Assembly: GCF_000233455.1 (NCBI RefSeq)
Contig: NZ_JH376422.1
Span: 63,817-127,816 of the forward strand
Length of the DNA: 64,000 nucleotides
Direction: 5' to 3'
Source: [Clostridium] citroniae WAL-17108
GTDB lineage: Bacteria > Bacillota > Clostridia > Lachnospirales > Lachnospiraceae
Position 1 is the stretch's first letter, and each line of letters opens with the position of its first letter. Made by a program: the position numbers and the translations under genes. Of the stretch, positions 8,982-17,977 are shown piece by piece. The notes beneath the pieces are model-generated. The model was not told the DNA's origin, did no database searches, and worked only from the letters and a program-made list of their open reading frames with translations.

Positions 8982-9482
8982 ATGACTGATCATACACCTG
9001 ATTCCAGAACTGTGGGGGAACATTTCCTGGAATTTATCATCTCATTTTTTAACCTGGCAAAGGGCAGGTACCAGCAGCAGAACCAGATCAAGGCCAACTC
9101 CGTGGCCTTTCATGCCCTGGTGGTATTAAACCAGCCGGGCCGTCCGGCTCCCACCATGTCGGAGCTGGCCTCGGAACTGGAGATCACCAAACAGCAGCTG
9201 ACCAAACTGGTCAATGACCTGGAGGAAAAGCAGCTGGTGGAAAGACAGCATGACCACAGGAACCGGCGCCAGGTCTATCTGACCATCACTCCCACCGGCG
9301 TCAGGATCGTGCAGCAGTTAAAGGAAGCCATGCTCAGCTGCACCATGGCTGGGCTTTCCGGCTTTACCAGGGAGGAGCTGTCTGAGATGGATGACTGCCT
9401 GGTAAGGCTTTCCGCCCTTTTAGACAAGTTCGACCCCCAGAAGCCCCAGGATATGGACTGCGGGGATTTCCCTCAGATATAG
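8982..9482 (+). CDS. MarR-family transcriptional regulator
   Basis: The ATG at 8982 is preferred because GAGGAGG lies 11 nt upstream; a GTG 12 codons earlier has no such site. The 166-residue product is a winged-helix regulator: TMSELASELEITKQQLTKLVNDLEEKQLVERQ is the recognition-helix region and DHRNRRQVYLTITPTG is the wing, flanked by dimerisation helices. It probably represses nearby or efflux genes in response to a small phenolic or lipophilic ligand, as is usual for MarR proteins, but no operator was recognised. It is divergent from ftsH and convergent with the amino acid ABC operon. Confidence 0.9.
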   Translation: MTDHTPDSRTVGEHFLEFIISFFNLAKGRYQQQNQIKANSVAFHALVVLNQPGRPAPTMSELASELEITKQQLTKLVNDLEEKQLVERQHDHRNRRQVYLTITPTGVRIVQQLKEAMLSCTMAGLSGFTREELSEMDDCLVRLSALLDKFDPQKPQDMDCGDFPQI

Positions 9483-9508
9483 GATTTGCGAAATCTGACA
9501 CAATATAC

Positions 9509-9565
9509 AAAAAGGCCGCTGCCCTTGACCGGAAACATTTCTGCTTCCGGCCAAGGGCAGCGGCC
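9509..9565 (-). terminator. terminator of the amino acid ABC operon
   Basis: A stem of about 20 bp (GGCCGCTGCCCTTG...CCGGAA pairing with TTCCGG...AAGGGCAGCGGCC) is followed on the minus strand by five Ts. It lies in the convergent gap and may also stop transcription of the MarR gene, though there is no T run on the plus strand. Confidence 0.85.
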
Positions 9566-9591
9566 CTGCTATATATGAAGTACCTGTTATG

Positions 9592-10341
9592 TTACAGCAC
9601 CTTGCTGAGGAATGATTTCAGTCTCTCATTCTTAGGATTGCCGAAAAACTCTTCCGGCGCAGCTTCCTCCATGAAATACCCTTCATCCATAAACATTACG
9701 CGGTTGGCCACCTCCCTGGCAAATCCCATCTCGTGGGTAACCACCACCATGGTCATCTTTTCCTTGGCCAGATCACGCATAACGCTTAATACCTCGCCTA
9801 CCATTTCCGGATCCAGGGCGGACGTGGGCTCGTCAAACAGCATCACATCCGGTTTCATGCACAATGCCCTGACAATGGCAATACGCTGCTTCTGACCGCC
9901 GGACAGCTGGCTTGGATACGCATGAGCCCTGTCGGCCAGGCCCACACGCTCCAAAAGCGTCATGGCCTCCGCCTCCGCCTCCTGGGCGCTTTTTCCCTGG
10001 AGCTTCATGGGAGCAATGGTCAGGTTCTTCATGATATCCATATGGGGGAACAGGTTAAATTGCTGAAACACCATGCCCATCTTCTGGCGGTGCTTGTCAA
10101 TGTCTGTCTTGGGATCCGTTATATCGGTCCCCTCAAAATAGATCTGGCCCTGTGTGGGTTCCTCCAGAAGGTTCAGACATCTCAGGAACGTACTTTTGCC
10201 CGAACCGGAAGGGCCTACCACAAACACCACATCACCTTTGTATATATTTACATTGATTCCCTTTAATACATGGATGTCGCCAAAGCTTTTACCCAGATTC
10301 TGTACCTGGATCAATGGCTCTCTGTTCAAATTACCGCTCAT
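9592..10341 (-). CDS. polar amino acid ABC transporter ATP-binding protein (GlnQ-like)
   Basis: The 249-residue cytoplasmic ATPase has Walker [11 protein letters not shown]-loop [12 protein letters not shown], signature [15 protein letters not shown] and Walker [16 protein letters not shown], then the His switch [31 protein letters not shown] is typical of the glutamine/glutamate/cystine PAAT ATPases. It overlaps the permease gene by 11 nt and has a GGGAGG site within that gene's end. It is the last gene of the three-gene operon and is followed by a strong terminator. Confidence 0.95.
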   Translation of the reverse strand: MSGNLNREPLIQVQNLGKSFGDIHVLKGINVNIYKGDVVFVVGPSGSGKSTFLRCLNLLEEPTQGQIYFEGTDITDPKTDIDKHRQKMGMVFQQFNLFPHMDIMKNLTIAPMKLQGKSAQEAEAEAMTLLERVGLADRAHAYPSQLSGGQKQRIAIVRALCMKPDVMLFDEPTSALDPEMVGEVLSVMRDLAKEKMTMVVVTHEMGFAREVANRVMFMDEGYFMEEAAPEEFFGNPKNERLKSFLSKVL

Positions 10342-11023
10342 TCTGCCTTAACCTCCCTTCCAGGATCTGGATCAGTTTTGTAAATATCATGACAATGACC
10401 AGATACACAAGGGCTACCGCGATCAAAGGCATGAAAGCGCTGTATGTCCTGCTTCGGATAATATCGCCGCCCTTTGTCAGATCCTGGATGGCAATATAAC
10501 CGGATACGGAGGTTTCCTTTAACAGGGAAATGAACTCGTTGCACAGGGTCGGGAGCACGGTCTTAAATGCCTGGGGCATGATGATGTACCACATGGTCTG
10601 TACATAGTTAAAGCCCAGACTGCGTCCTGCCTCCATCTGTCCCGCGTCAATGGACATGATACCGCTTCGGAATATCTCAGCCACATAAGCGCCTGAGTTG
10701 ATGCCAAATGCCATAATGGCCACCAGCACCTTGTCGATCCTGGCACTGCCAAACACCACAAAGTAGATGATCAGCAGCTGTACCACCACGGGCGTGCCGC
10801 GGATTACGGTCAGATACACTTTGCAGATGGCATTTAACAGTTTCAGTTTGTGGGTCTTTTCATAGGTGGAGCGGATCATGCCCACAATGAAGCCCAGCAC
10901 AATGCCCATAAGACAGGCAAACAGTGTGATAATCAATGTTGTCTTCAAACCGTCCGTGAGATATTTCCACCGGTTCTCAGAAACAAAGTTCAGGTAAAAT
11001 GCATCTGTAAACGTATTCCACAT
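10331..11023 (-). CDS. polar amino acid ABC transporter permease (HisM/GlnP family)
   Basis: The 230-residue membrane protein has five predicted hydrophobic segments and the PAAT permease motifs [16 protein letters not shown] and the cytoplasmic EAA loop [22 protein letters not shown], which docks on the ATPase. Length is normal. The start has AGAGGAC upstream. It lies between the binding-protein gene and the ATPase gene. Substrate class (polar amino acids) is known for the family; the exact amino acid is not determinable. Confidence 0.93.
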   Translation of the reverse strand: MWNTFTDAFYLNFVSENRWKYLTDGLKTTLIITLFACLMGIVLGFIVGMIRSTYEKTHKLKLLNAICKVYLTVIRGTPVVVQLLIIYFVVFGSARIDKVLVAIMAFGINSGAYVAEIFRSGIMSIDAGQMEAGRSLGFNYVQTMWYIIMPQAFKTVLPTLCNEFISLLKETSVSGYIAIQDLTKGGDIIRSRTYSAFMPLIAVALVYLVIVMIFTKLIQILEGRLRQNER

Positions 11024-11061
11024 GCTAATCGTCCTCTGCTCTTTCTTCTATAATAAATCGT

Positions 11062-11101
11062 AAAAACTGCCGCAGACTGCCGAAGACAGTACTGCGGCAG
11101 T
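11062..11101 (-). terminator. intra-operon terminator after the amino acid binding protein gene
   Basis: On the minus strand the arms ACTGCCGCAG and CTGCGGCAGT enclose a 16-nt loop and run into TTTTT. As in the BMP operon it separates the lipoprotein gene from the permease, and probably tunes their relative expression. Confidence 0.8.
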
Positions 11102-11156
11102 CCGATACCGGCCAATCATGCCACTGCCGGCACCCTCATGTCGTTATATCAGTCAA

Positions 11157-12011
11157 TTATTCTGCCTTGATATACTTAGCAACGATCTCATCCAGAGTAC
11201 CGTTTTCCTTCAGGGTCTTTAATGCGCCGTTGATCTTGTCTAACAGCTCTGTATTGCCCTTCTTTACAGCAATCGCATATTCCTCATCTGTAAAGGACTC
11301 CTCAAGGATCTTTAAGCCTTCGGTCTGTGCAACAAACGTCTTGGCAGGCTCGCCATCGATCACAACCGCATCGATTTTGCCCTGGCTTAATGCCTGAACA
11401 GCCTCAAAGCCCTTGTTGTAACGCTCTACCGTGGTGCCGTCTGCTTCCAGGTCAGATACATAGATGTCGCCGGTGGTTCCAAGCTGAACGCCTACAATCT
11501 TGCCTGCCAGGTCATCCGGGGAAGCAATCTCGCTGTCCTCTTTTACAATTACCTTCTGGGACGCCTTTGCATAGGTATCGGAGAAGTCTACGGACTGCTT
11601 GCGGTCCTCTGTAACAGTCATGCCTGCCAGGCCCATATCAGCCTTGCCGGAAGTGATCTCAGGAATAATGGAATCAAATGCAATATCTTCAATCTCCAGT
11701 TCCATGCCCAGTTCGCCTGCAATTGCCTTTGCGATCTCCGCATCAATACCAACGATCTCGCCGCCGTCATGGTACTCATATGGCGGGAACTCTGCATTAG
11801 TAGCCATAACCAGAACACCGCCGGCTGCCTCTGTATCTGCTGCCTCAGCTGATGTCTCTGCGTTTTCAGCTGCCGTTGTATCTGCTGTATCTGCTGCCGT
11901 TGTGTCTGCTGCTGTAGTTGCTGCAGTGGTTTCTTTTGCACCGCCGCCGCATGCGGTCAGGGAAGCTGCCATAAGCGCTGCCATGGTCAGAGCTATCATT
12001 TTCTTCTTCAT
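11157..12011 (-). CDS. polar amino acid ABC transporter substrate-binding lipoprotein
   Basis: This 284-residue receptor has a lipoprotein signal peptide with the lipobox LTAC (Cys21), a 40-residue Thr/Ala/Glu linker, and a family 3 solute-binding domain: ATNAEFPPYEYHDGG, GIDAEIAKAIAGELGMELE, GKADMGLAGMTVTEDRKQSVDFS and VGVQLGTTGD are the typical amino acid-binding segments, including the Arg (EDRK) that holds the alpha-carboxylate. The site AGAGGAG precedes the start. It is the first gene of the operon. Confidence 0.94.
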   Translation of the reverse strand: MKKKMIALTMAALMAASLTACGGGAKETTAATTAADTTAADTADTTAAENAETSAEAADTEAAGGVLVMATNAEFPPYEYHDGGEIVGIDAEIAKAIAGELGMELEIEDIAFDSIIPEITSGKADMGLAGMTVTEDRKQSVDFSDTYAKASQKVIVKEDSEIASPDDLAGKIVGVQLGTTGDIYVSDLEADGTTVERYNKGFEAVQALSQGKIDAVVIDGEPAKTFVAQTEGLKILEESFTDEEYAIAVKKGNTELLDKINGALKTLKENGTLDEIVAKYIKAE

Positions 12012-12031
12012 AATTACTCTCCTCTTTTCTT

Positions 12032-12051
12032 TTATGCATGAAAATGCATAA
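12032..12051 (-). promoter_or_regulatory. perfect inverted repeat in the amino acid ABC leader
   Basis: TTATGCAT and ATGCATAA (8-bp arms, 4-nt centre GAAA) lie about 20 bp before the start of the binding-protein gene and downstream of its -10 box. It could be a repressor operator or an mRNA hairpin. Confidence 0.5.
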
Positions 12052-12075
12052 CTATAAAAATATTTAACATTTTAT

Positions 12076-12103
12076 ATTATAATGCATTTTTTAAGTTTAG
12101 CAA
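12076..12103 (-). promoter_or_regulatory. promoter of the amino acid ABC operon
   Basis: On the minus strand TTGCTA (12098-12103) and a perfect TATAAT (12076-12081) are separated by 16 bp. Confidence 0.65.
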
Positions 12104-12137
12104 GAGGAAAATGCGGGAATTAGCAAAGAATTTCCTT

Positions 12138-12989
12138 TCAGCCTTCCAGGCCGGCTCTGCGAAGAGCTGCACAGAGCAGATGCTTGGCCAGCACCGCGGT
12201 AGTCACCGCACCCACGCCGCCAGGTACGGGTGTAGCCATGGAAGCCGTCTCTGAAATGGAATCAAAATCCACATCCCCGCACAGCTTACCGTTCTCATCC
12301 ACATTGATCCCCACATCGATCACAACCGCGTCACGGCCCACATACCGGCTGTCCAGCATTTTGGCACGGCCTGCGGCGGCTACAAGGATCTCTCCGTCAC
12401 GGCAGGTTGCTTCCAGTTCCCTTGTCCTGGTGTGGCAAATGGTAACGGTTGCATTTTCTTTCAGCATCAGCATGGACAAGGGGCGGCCAACCACCATACT
12501 GCGGCCCACGATCGTCACACGCTTTCCTGTAATAGGGATATTGTTTGCTTTCAGCACCTCAATAACCGCCTCCGCGGTACAGGGGGCAAATCCCGTGCTG
12601 TCTCCTGCAAACACCTTTGCGATGTTGGACGGGGAGATGCCGTCCAGGTCTTTTGAAGGATCGATCATCTTCTCAATGTCGGCTTCCACAATCTGTTTTG
12701 GCAGGGGGCGCAGCAGCAGGATCCCTGTCACATCCTCATCACGGTTGATCTTATGAAATTCCTGTTTAAACTCCTGGTCCGACACATCTTCCGGGAACAC
12801 ATAGGACTGTACCCTGAGTCCGAAGCTCTCCATCTTTTTTGTGGCGCCCCGCTCATATGACATGTCGTCCGGCCGCTCTCCCACCCTGACAATTGCAAGT
12901 TTCGGCACATGCTCTCCCAGCCGGGAAAGCATCTGTGCACCCTGCTCCCTAATCTTGGCAGAAACCTCCGCCCCCTTTAGTATCTCCAT
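12138..12989 (-). CDS. folD: bifunctional methylenetetrahydrofolate dehydrogenase / methenyltetrahydrofolate cyclohydrolase
   Basis: FolD interconverts 5,10-methylene-, methenyl- and 10-formyl-tetrahydrofolate with NADP(H) in the cytoplasm. The 283-residue length is normal. The catalytic Lys region SYERGATKKMESFG, the conserved LPLP-type segment LLLRPLPKQI, the nucleotide-binding GRSMVVGRPLSMLM and the C-terminal ATPVPGGVGAVT are all present. GGAAGGAG precedes the start. It follows the cyclodeaminase gene by 60 nt on the same strand, which suggests a one-carbon unit: formimino-THF or methenyl-THF is made by one and processed by the other. Confidence 0.97.
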   Translation of the reverse strand: MEILKGAEVSAKIREQGAQMLSRLGEHVPKLAIVRVGERPDDMSYERGATKKMESFGLRVQSYVFPEDVSDQEFKQEFHKINRDEDVTGILLLRPLPKQIVEADIEKMIDPSKDLDGISPSNIAKVFAGDSTGFAPCTAEAVIEVLKANNIPITGKRVTIVGRSMVVGRPLSMLMLKENATVTICHTRTRELEATCRDGEILVAAAGRAKMLDSRYVGRDAVVIDVGINVDENGKLCGDVDFDSISETASMATPVPGGVGAVTTAVLAKHLLCAALRRAGLEG

Positions 12990-13049
12990 TGTTGTCTCCT
13001 TCCTGTTGCCAACTGTTCACTCCAAAACGTGTCTGCATTTTACCGTTTC

Positions 13050-13676
13050 TCACTTCAGCTGTTCCAAAACCCCGGCATAGATCCGGTCCGCCCTGGCTGT
13101 TCCCTCTTCGATCAACCGCTCTGCCCTGGCATTCAGGTCCTCTGCCTTATCCCTGTTCTTCATGGACTTCGTATTGATATACACATTCATCACGGCTCCC
13201 AGGACCGCGGTGCGGATAAACTGCACACCCACTCCCACGTCACTGATTGCCAGCCGGCTTCCCTTTTCCCCCAGGACTTCCAGGATATCCAGCATTTCCA
13301 CTGCCCGTTCCATGATCTCCAGCGGAACACAGCTTGCGTCCAGCAGGCGTTCTTCCATCACCTTTTCCTTATAAGCCTTTTCCTCCGGCGTGGCGGAAGG
13401 AAGGCTGTAGCACTGGGCCAGTGGGGCAAACACCTCTGCATCCCTGTCTGCCAGGGCCACAAACTGGGCCTGCATCTTTTCCATCCTGGATAGAAGCCCC
13501 TGTATCTCTTCCTCCACATCCGCATACTTTTTCTTTCCAATGGTCAGGTTTCCCACCATCCGGCCAAGGGCATTGCCCAGGGCCCCTGCCAGGGCCGATG
13601 CCCCGCCGCCGCCCGGCACAGGCTGTTTAGAGGACAGTACCTCCAGAAATGCTTCTATTGTCTTTTGTTCTACCAT
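13050..13676 (-). CDS. cyclodeaminase/cyclohydrolase family protein (formimidoyl-THF cyclodeaminase-like)
   Basis: The 208-residue protein has the FTCD-C/FchA signature PVPGGGGASALAGALGNALG near the N-terminus, followed by a mostly helical fold. In this family the enzyme removes ammonia from 5-formimino-THF or hydrolyses methenyl-THF. The start at 13676 has AGGAGG upstream; the longer frame adds 17 residues with no ribosome site. It lies directly before folD. Whether it is a cyclodeaminase (histidine or glycine breakdown) or a cyclohydrolase cannot be told from sequence alone. Confidence 0.88.
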   Translation of the reverse strand: MVEQKTIEAFLEVLSSKQPVPGGGGASALAGALGNALGRMVGNLTIGKKKYADVEEEIQGLLSRMEKMQAQFVALADRDAEVFAPLAQCYSLPSATPEEKAYKEKVMEERLLDASCVPLEIMERAVEMLDILEVLGEKGSRLAISDVGVGVQFIRTAVLGAVMNVYINTKSMKNRDKAEDLNARAERLIEEGTARADRIYAGVLEQLK

Positions 13677-13748
13677 ACTGACGACCTCCTGCGTTTTATC
13701 AATGTTATTCCGTACTGCTCCATGCACTACTTCCCGGGGCGTGCCGCC

Positions 13749-14351
13749 CTATACGATTTTGACCCCCATCAGCTTTGCCAGCTCCGCTGCCTGAAAAAGG
13801 TTCACCTTGACACCTGAAAGTTCCGTGTACTGGTCTGATACCATTATATTGTCAATGGTGCAGTCTGACAAGTCCATTCCTTTTAAGGGTGTTCTGAAAA
13901 AATCCGTCTGAGTCAGATCTGTTTTGGAACACGTTGTTTTCTTGAATTTTACCTCGGACAAAAAGGACTCCCTAAGGCAGCAGCAGGTGATCTCACAGAA
14001 TTCCCAGTATGCCGTGGAAAAATTGGCATAGCGGAACTGGCATTCCTGAAACGTCACCCACTTGAAGCTGGAATTGGTAAACCGGCTTCCGTCCCCTTTA
14101 CAGCCCTTTGCCTTTGTGTTTTTCCAATAGCTGTCCCCAAAGGTACAGTTGGAAAAATCGCAATTGTCAAATAAGACATTGCAGAAGGATGCCCCTGTAA
14201 AATCACAGTCCGTGAACCGGCATCTTACAAAGGTGACCGTGTCAAATTCCACCCGCTGTCCCTTTGCCTCCTCTGCAACCTCATCCGTGTATTTCTGATT
14301 CTCCACAGGACATTCCTCAAGGACTGCCTGCACAATGTCATTTAAAAGCAT
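13749..14351 (-). CDS. pentapeptide-repeat protein
   Basis: The 200-residue product contains pentapeptide-like repeats with the A(D/N)Lxx pattern in residues about 35-175: FVRCRFTDCDFTGASFCNVLF, FDNCDFSNCTFGDSYW and KTDLTQTDFFRTPLKGMDL. These form a right-handed quadrilateral beta helix. It is unusually rich in Cys and Phe. Some family members protect DNA gyrase from quinolones, but that role is not predictable here. Its start has GAAAGGA upstream and lies 14 nt after the NimA-like gene stop, so the two are cotranscribed. Confidence 0.85.
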   Translation of the reverse strand: MLLNDIVQAVLEECPVENQKYTDEVAEEAKGQRVEFDTVTFVRCRFTDCDFTGASFCNVLFDNCDFSNCTFGDSYWKNTKAKGCKGDGSRFTNSSFKWVTFQECQFRYANFSTAYWEFCEITCCCLRESFLSEVKFKKTTCSKTDLTQTDFFRTPLKGMDLSDCTIDNIMVSDQYTELSGVKVNLFQAAELAKLMGVKIV

Positions 14352-14367
14352 ATGTTTCCTTTCATTA

Positions 14368-14838
14368 TTATTCATTCGCCTTGGCGCACAGCTTCTCCAC
14401 ATCCAGGCGTATGACCGCAGTGCGCCGAAGCATTGCGTCAGGATATTCCCAGGTTCCGGTTCCGGACATATGCTTCATGATACAGTCCAGTCCGTGCCGT
14501 TTCTCCTCCGGATCCTCCACCACAGCGATCCTTCCCTCCCCCACAATACTCCGGTAGCGGAATGAGAAACCGCAGGCCGCATCCGCCCTCACCAGTTCAT
14601 GTGCCGTGTCCATCTCAAAACCGGCACATCCGTTTTTGCGGATCAAGTCCATTTTCCTTCCCTCCGCCGCGCCATGAAAGTATAATACATTGCCGGCACT
14701 GTCATATCCAAAATTTACAGGCACGATATATGGGCACCTTCCGTCAGCCAGCGCGATCCTGCAGCATTGACACTCCCGTATGATCTTAAGGATGCTGTCC
14801 CTGTCCGCTATCTCCCGTTCTTTTCTTCTCATTTCCAT
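14368..14838 (-). CDS. pyridoxamine 5'-phosphate oxidase-like flavoprotein, NimA family
   Basis: The 156-residue protein matches the split-barrel FMN-binding family that includes NimA, the 5-nitroimidazole reductase: CQCCRIALADGRCPYIVPVNFGY, VLYFHGAAEGRKMDLI and VVGEGR-like IVGEGRIAVVEDPEEK are family segments. A His in FHGAAEG corresponds to the usual active region. It may reduce nitroaromatics or another flavin substrate. It starts after GAGGAATAAAG and lies 2 nt after the ATPase remnant. Confidence 0.85.
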   Translation of the reverse strand: MEMRRKEREIADRDSILKIIRECQCCRIALADGRCPYIVPVNFGYDSAGNVLYFHGAAEGRKMDLIRKNGCAGFEMDTAHELVRADAACGFSFRYRSIVGEGRIAVVEDPEEKRHGLDCIMKHMSGTGTWEYPDAMLRRTAVIRLDVEKLCAKANE

Positions 14839-14840
14839 CT

Positions 14841-14999
14841 TTATTCCTCCAATATTTCCTCAAAGGTATTCTGCATCAGGGAAAGAAAGCTTTCTCCGTG
14901 GGACTGCTCGTGAAGGGACCTGCCCCCGTATCGTTCATAATACAGTTCACTGTCCCAGTCAATCCGTATGCCTTTAATAAACCGGTCCGTATGATCCAT
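14841..14999 (-). pseudogene. internally deleted remnant of an AAA-family ATPase gene
   Basis: The 52-codon frame starts MDHTDRFIKGIRIDWDS, typical of the N-terminus of small predicted AAA ATPases of about 230-270 residues, and continues into YGGRSLHEQSHGESFLSLMQ, which in those proteins is the segment near the ABC-type signature more than 100 residues further on. Everything between, including Walker A, is missing, and so are Walker B and the C-terminus. The start still has a good site (AAGGAG, 8 nt before ATG). It lies between the sbcC stop and the NimA-like gene. The family assignment is from memory of conserved motifs. Confidence 0.7.
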
Positions 15000-15045
15000 A
15001 TCAAACTGCTCCTTATTCCGGCGCCCTTCAGCACGCATCCGGCCT

Positions 15046-17977
15046 TCAAACCTGGACCCATGCCTTGCTGCCACCGCTCTTTTCCTTAACCACCACGATC
15101 TGGCGCTCGATCCGTTCCTTTAACTCGGACACATGGGAAATGATCCCCACCAGGCGCCTTCCCTCCGCCAGATCCCCCAGGGCTTTCATGGCAAGGTTCA
15201 GGGTATCCTCATCCAGGGATCCAAAACCTTCATCCACAAACATGGTATCCAGACGGATCCCCCCTGCCGCTGACTGGATCTCGTCTGAGAGCCCCAGGGC
15301 AAGAGACAGGGATGCCTGGAAGGATTCCCCGCCGGACAAGGTCTTGACGCTCCGCTCCGTGCCATTGTAATGGTCTATTACATTCAGCCCCAGGCCGCTC
15401 TTTCCCCGGTTGTCCTCCTCAACACAGCGTTTCAGCTCATATTGGCCGCCGCTCATGACCATGAACCTGGTGTTGGCCCTGGCTATGATCCTCTCAAAAT
15501 ATGCCATCTGGACATAGGTTTCAAAGGTGATCTTTTCTTTGCCTCCCACTTCCCCTGAAGCGGTATCGGACAGGGATTTCACCCAGTTCCATTGCTGCTG
15601 TATCTCCTCCATGGCATCCTTCTGCCTCATGATCCGGCTGAATGCCATGCGGTTGGTCTCCAGGCGGTGGTGGACCCGGCTTCGTTTTTGTTCCAATGCC
15701 TCCAGCTCTGACTTGGCGGCGTTCTGAGCCTGGGATAACCGGGCCATCCGGTTCTGCAGATCCGTGACCGCATCTCCTGCCGATTCCGCGCCCTCCGGTT
15801 GTTTTGTCTCCCCCGGCTGTTTTATATCCTTGCCCGCGTCTGCTCCCCCGGTGTTTTATATCTTCCAGCTGTGCCCGCAGGGCCTCTGTCTTGGCCTGGG
15901 CATCCATGGCTGTGCGGCTTCGTTCATTGTACTGCATTTCCGCCTCTTTGTATGCCTGCTCCATCTGCGCCAGGACGCCGCGCTTGTGGGCCAGCTCTGC
16001 CTGCGCCTGGTCCCTGTCCCCAAATGGGAGAGTTTCCGCCAGTTCCTTCAGCTGGCGGTCCAGGCCCTTTTGGAATTCCTGGGCTTCTATGAGAAGCTTT
16101 TGGGCATTCTGCCTTTTCTCCCCGGCATCCTCCATGGATTTTCTGCGTCCTGCCTTGCCCTGTTCCAGTTCTTCCTTTCTGCGGACCCGGACTTTGGTGT
16201 CAGCCACCCGCCTTCGGCCGGCATCCTCCTGCCGTATTAGCTGTCCTTTCAGCTCACCTAACATTTCCTCCCATGTTCTCAGAAAATGCTGCCCCAGTCC
16301 TCCCTGCCGCTCCCCTGACTCCGCCTGTGACAGACGTTCCCTCCACGAATCCTTCCATGAACTCACTTCAAGGTCTATCTGCTGACGCATCCTGGTATAG
16401 CGGGTCTGAAGGCCTCCTGCCAATTTCCCTGCTTCCAGGCTCATGGCCGATGCGGTCCTGTTCTTTTCCTCAGACTCTTTTGCAGCCTGGTCCACCCGTT
16501 CCTTTGTCACATCTTCCCCCACCCCCGCAAACGGGGCCGGAGACGGATGGGACACGGAACCGCACACCGGGCAGGGGCTTCCATCCGTCAGTTCCCTGGC
16601 CAGGATCCCCGCCTGGTTGTCCAGAAATTTCTGGTAAATGCTTCTGTAAGCAGCATCCGCCTTCCGCCGCTCCTCATCTGCCCTTTTGTATCTTTCCTGG
16701 GCCTGCTCCAGACACTGTTTTTCCCTGTGATACTCTTTGAGCTCCGTGTCCAGTGTCTCCACGCGAGCCCTGTAATCCGCCAGCTTATCCATGGCAGCCT
16801 GGGCGGCCTGATATTCCTCGCCTGCGTGTTTTAATGCCTCCAGCTCCGCCTCATCCTGGGCCAGGCGCCTGCGCCATTGATCTTCCTCCTTACAGGCGGT
16901 AAGCACAGCTTCCTCAAGCTTCACAATACGGCTGTTCCATGACCGGATGCTGCCTGTCAGTTCATCATACTGGACATAGGATTTCATGGCCTCCTCCATT
17001 TTGGAGATGGATCCGATCAGACTGTCCCGCTCCTTTTGGCGCCCTTTCTCCCTTTCATACAGCTCTCCGGCGGCTTTCAAAAGAGGTGCATTTTCCTCCG
17101 CAGTCTTTCTGGCTGAATCTAAATCCAGAAGAATACGGACCGCTGACTGGGCCCTGCCCAGCAAAAGGCCCAGGGTGGCCATTTCCTCCCGCACTTCCTT
17201 CATCCGGTCATCCGCACCGGCCTCCTCCCGGCTGTCCGCATCGATCATCTGCTCCAGAATCCCCAGCATCCCCTCCAGGCTTCCCTGCTGCGCCTCCTTC
17301 CAGCGGATCGACAGGTCCTCACGTTCTTCATGAGGCATCACTCCGCCGGTATACTGTTCAATGCTTTTCCTGCTGTCCAGATACTGGCCGTACAGGCCTT
17401 TTGCCTGCTCCTTCAGCTTTTCCTGGAACTGCTGGTAAGGGCGTGTCCCAAAAATTTCCCGGAATATCAGTCCCCGGTCCTCAGTCTTGCCTGAGAGGAG
17501 ACGTGAAAAACTGCCCTGGGCCAGCATGGCGATCTGTGAAAACTGCTCCCTGCTAAGGCCCAGAAGCCACTCCGTCTCCTGGGTCACTGCCTTATCCCCG
17601 GTAATGACCCGGCCGTCCGGCATATACAGAACTGCATCCGGCTTTTCCCTTGTCTCGCCCTCGCCCCTCTGCTTTGCACGCATGTATTCGGGATTCCGCC
17701 GCACCAAATACTCCAAACCGTTATATAAAAATGCCATTTCCACAAATGTCCGTCCATCCATGGGTGCATATTTGCTTCTCAGCATCCTGGGCCTGCGGCT
17801 CTCACCGCTGGCATTTCCATAGAGTGCAAAGGTGATGGCATCAAAGATTGTAGTCTTTCCGGCGCCTGTATCCCCTGTAATAAGATACAGCCCCCGGTCC
17901 CCAAGGGCCTCCATATCCAGTTGTATCTCTCCCGCATATGGCCCGAATGCGGATATGGTCAGTTTTGTCGGTCTCAA
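15046..17977 (-). pseudogene. sbcC: exonuclease SbcCD subunit C, with a +1 frameshift
   Basis: SbcC is the SMC-like ATPase of the SbcCD nuclease that cuts DNA hairpins and ends. It starts at a TTG (17975-17977) with GGGAGG upstream, overlapping the sbcD stop. The first frame encodes Walker A GDTGAGKTT, Q-loop IAMLAQGSFSRLL, long coiled coils and the zinc hook CPVCG. Near 15845-15849 a run of five Gs (minus strand) shifts the frame; removing one G joins it to the second frame, with signature LSGGESFQASL and Walker B LDTMFVDEGFGSLDED. The corrected length is about 976 residues, normal for SbcC. All catalytic motifs survive on both sides, so a sequencing error or a very recent mutation is likely. 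Confidence 0.85.

Noticed and set aside
15521..15845. The last 100 or so residues of the first sbcC frame as a genuine C-terminus
   Set aside because: The Gly/Arg/Pro-rich tail after the G run is out of frame; the real SbcC C-terminus with Walker B is in the other frame.
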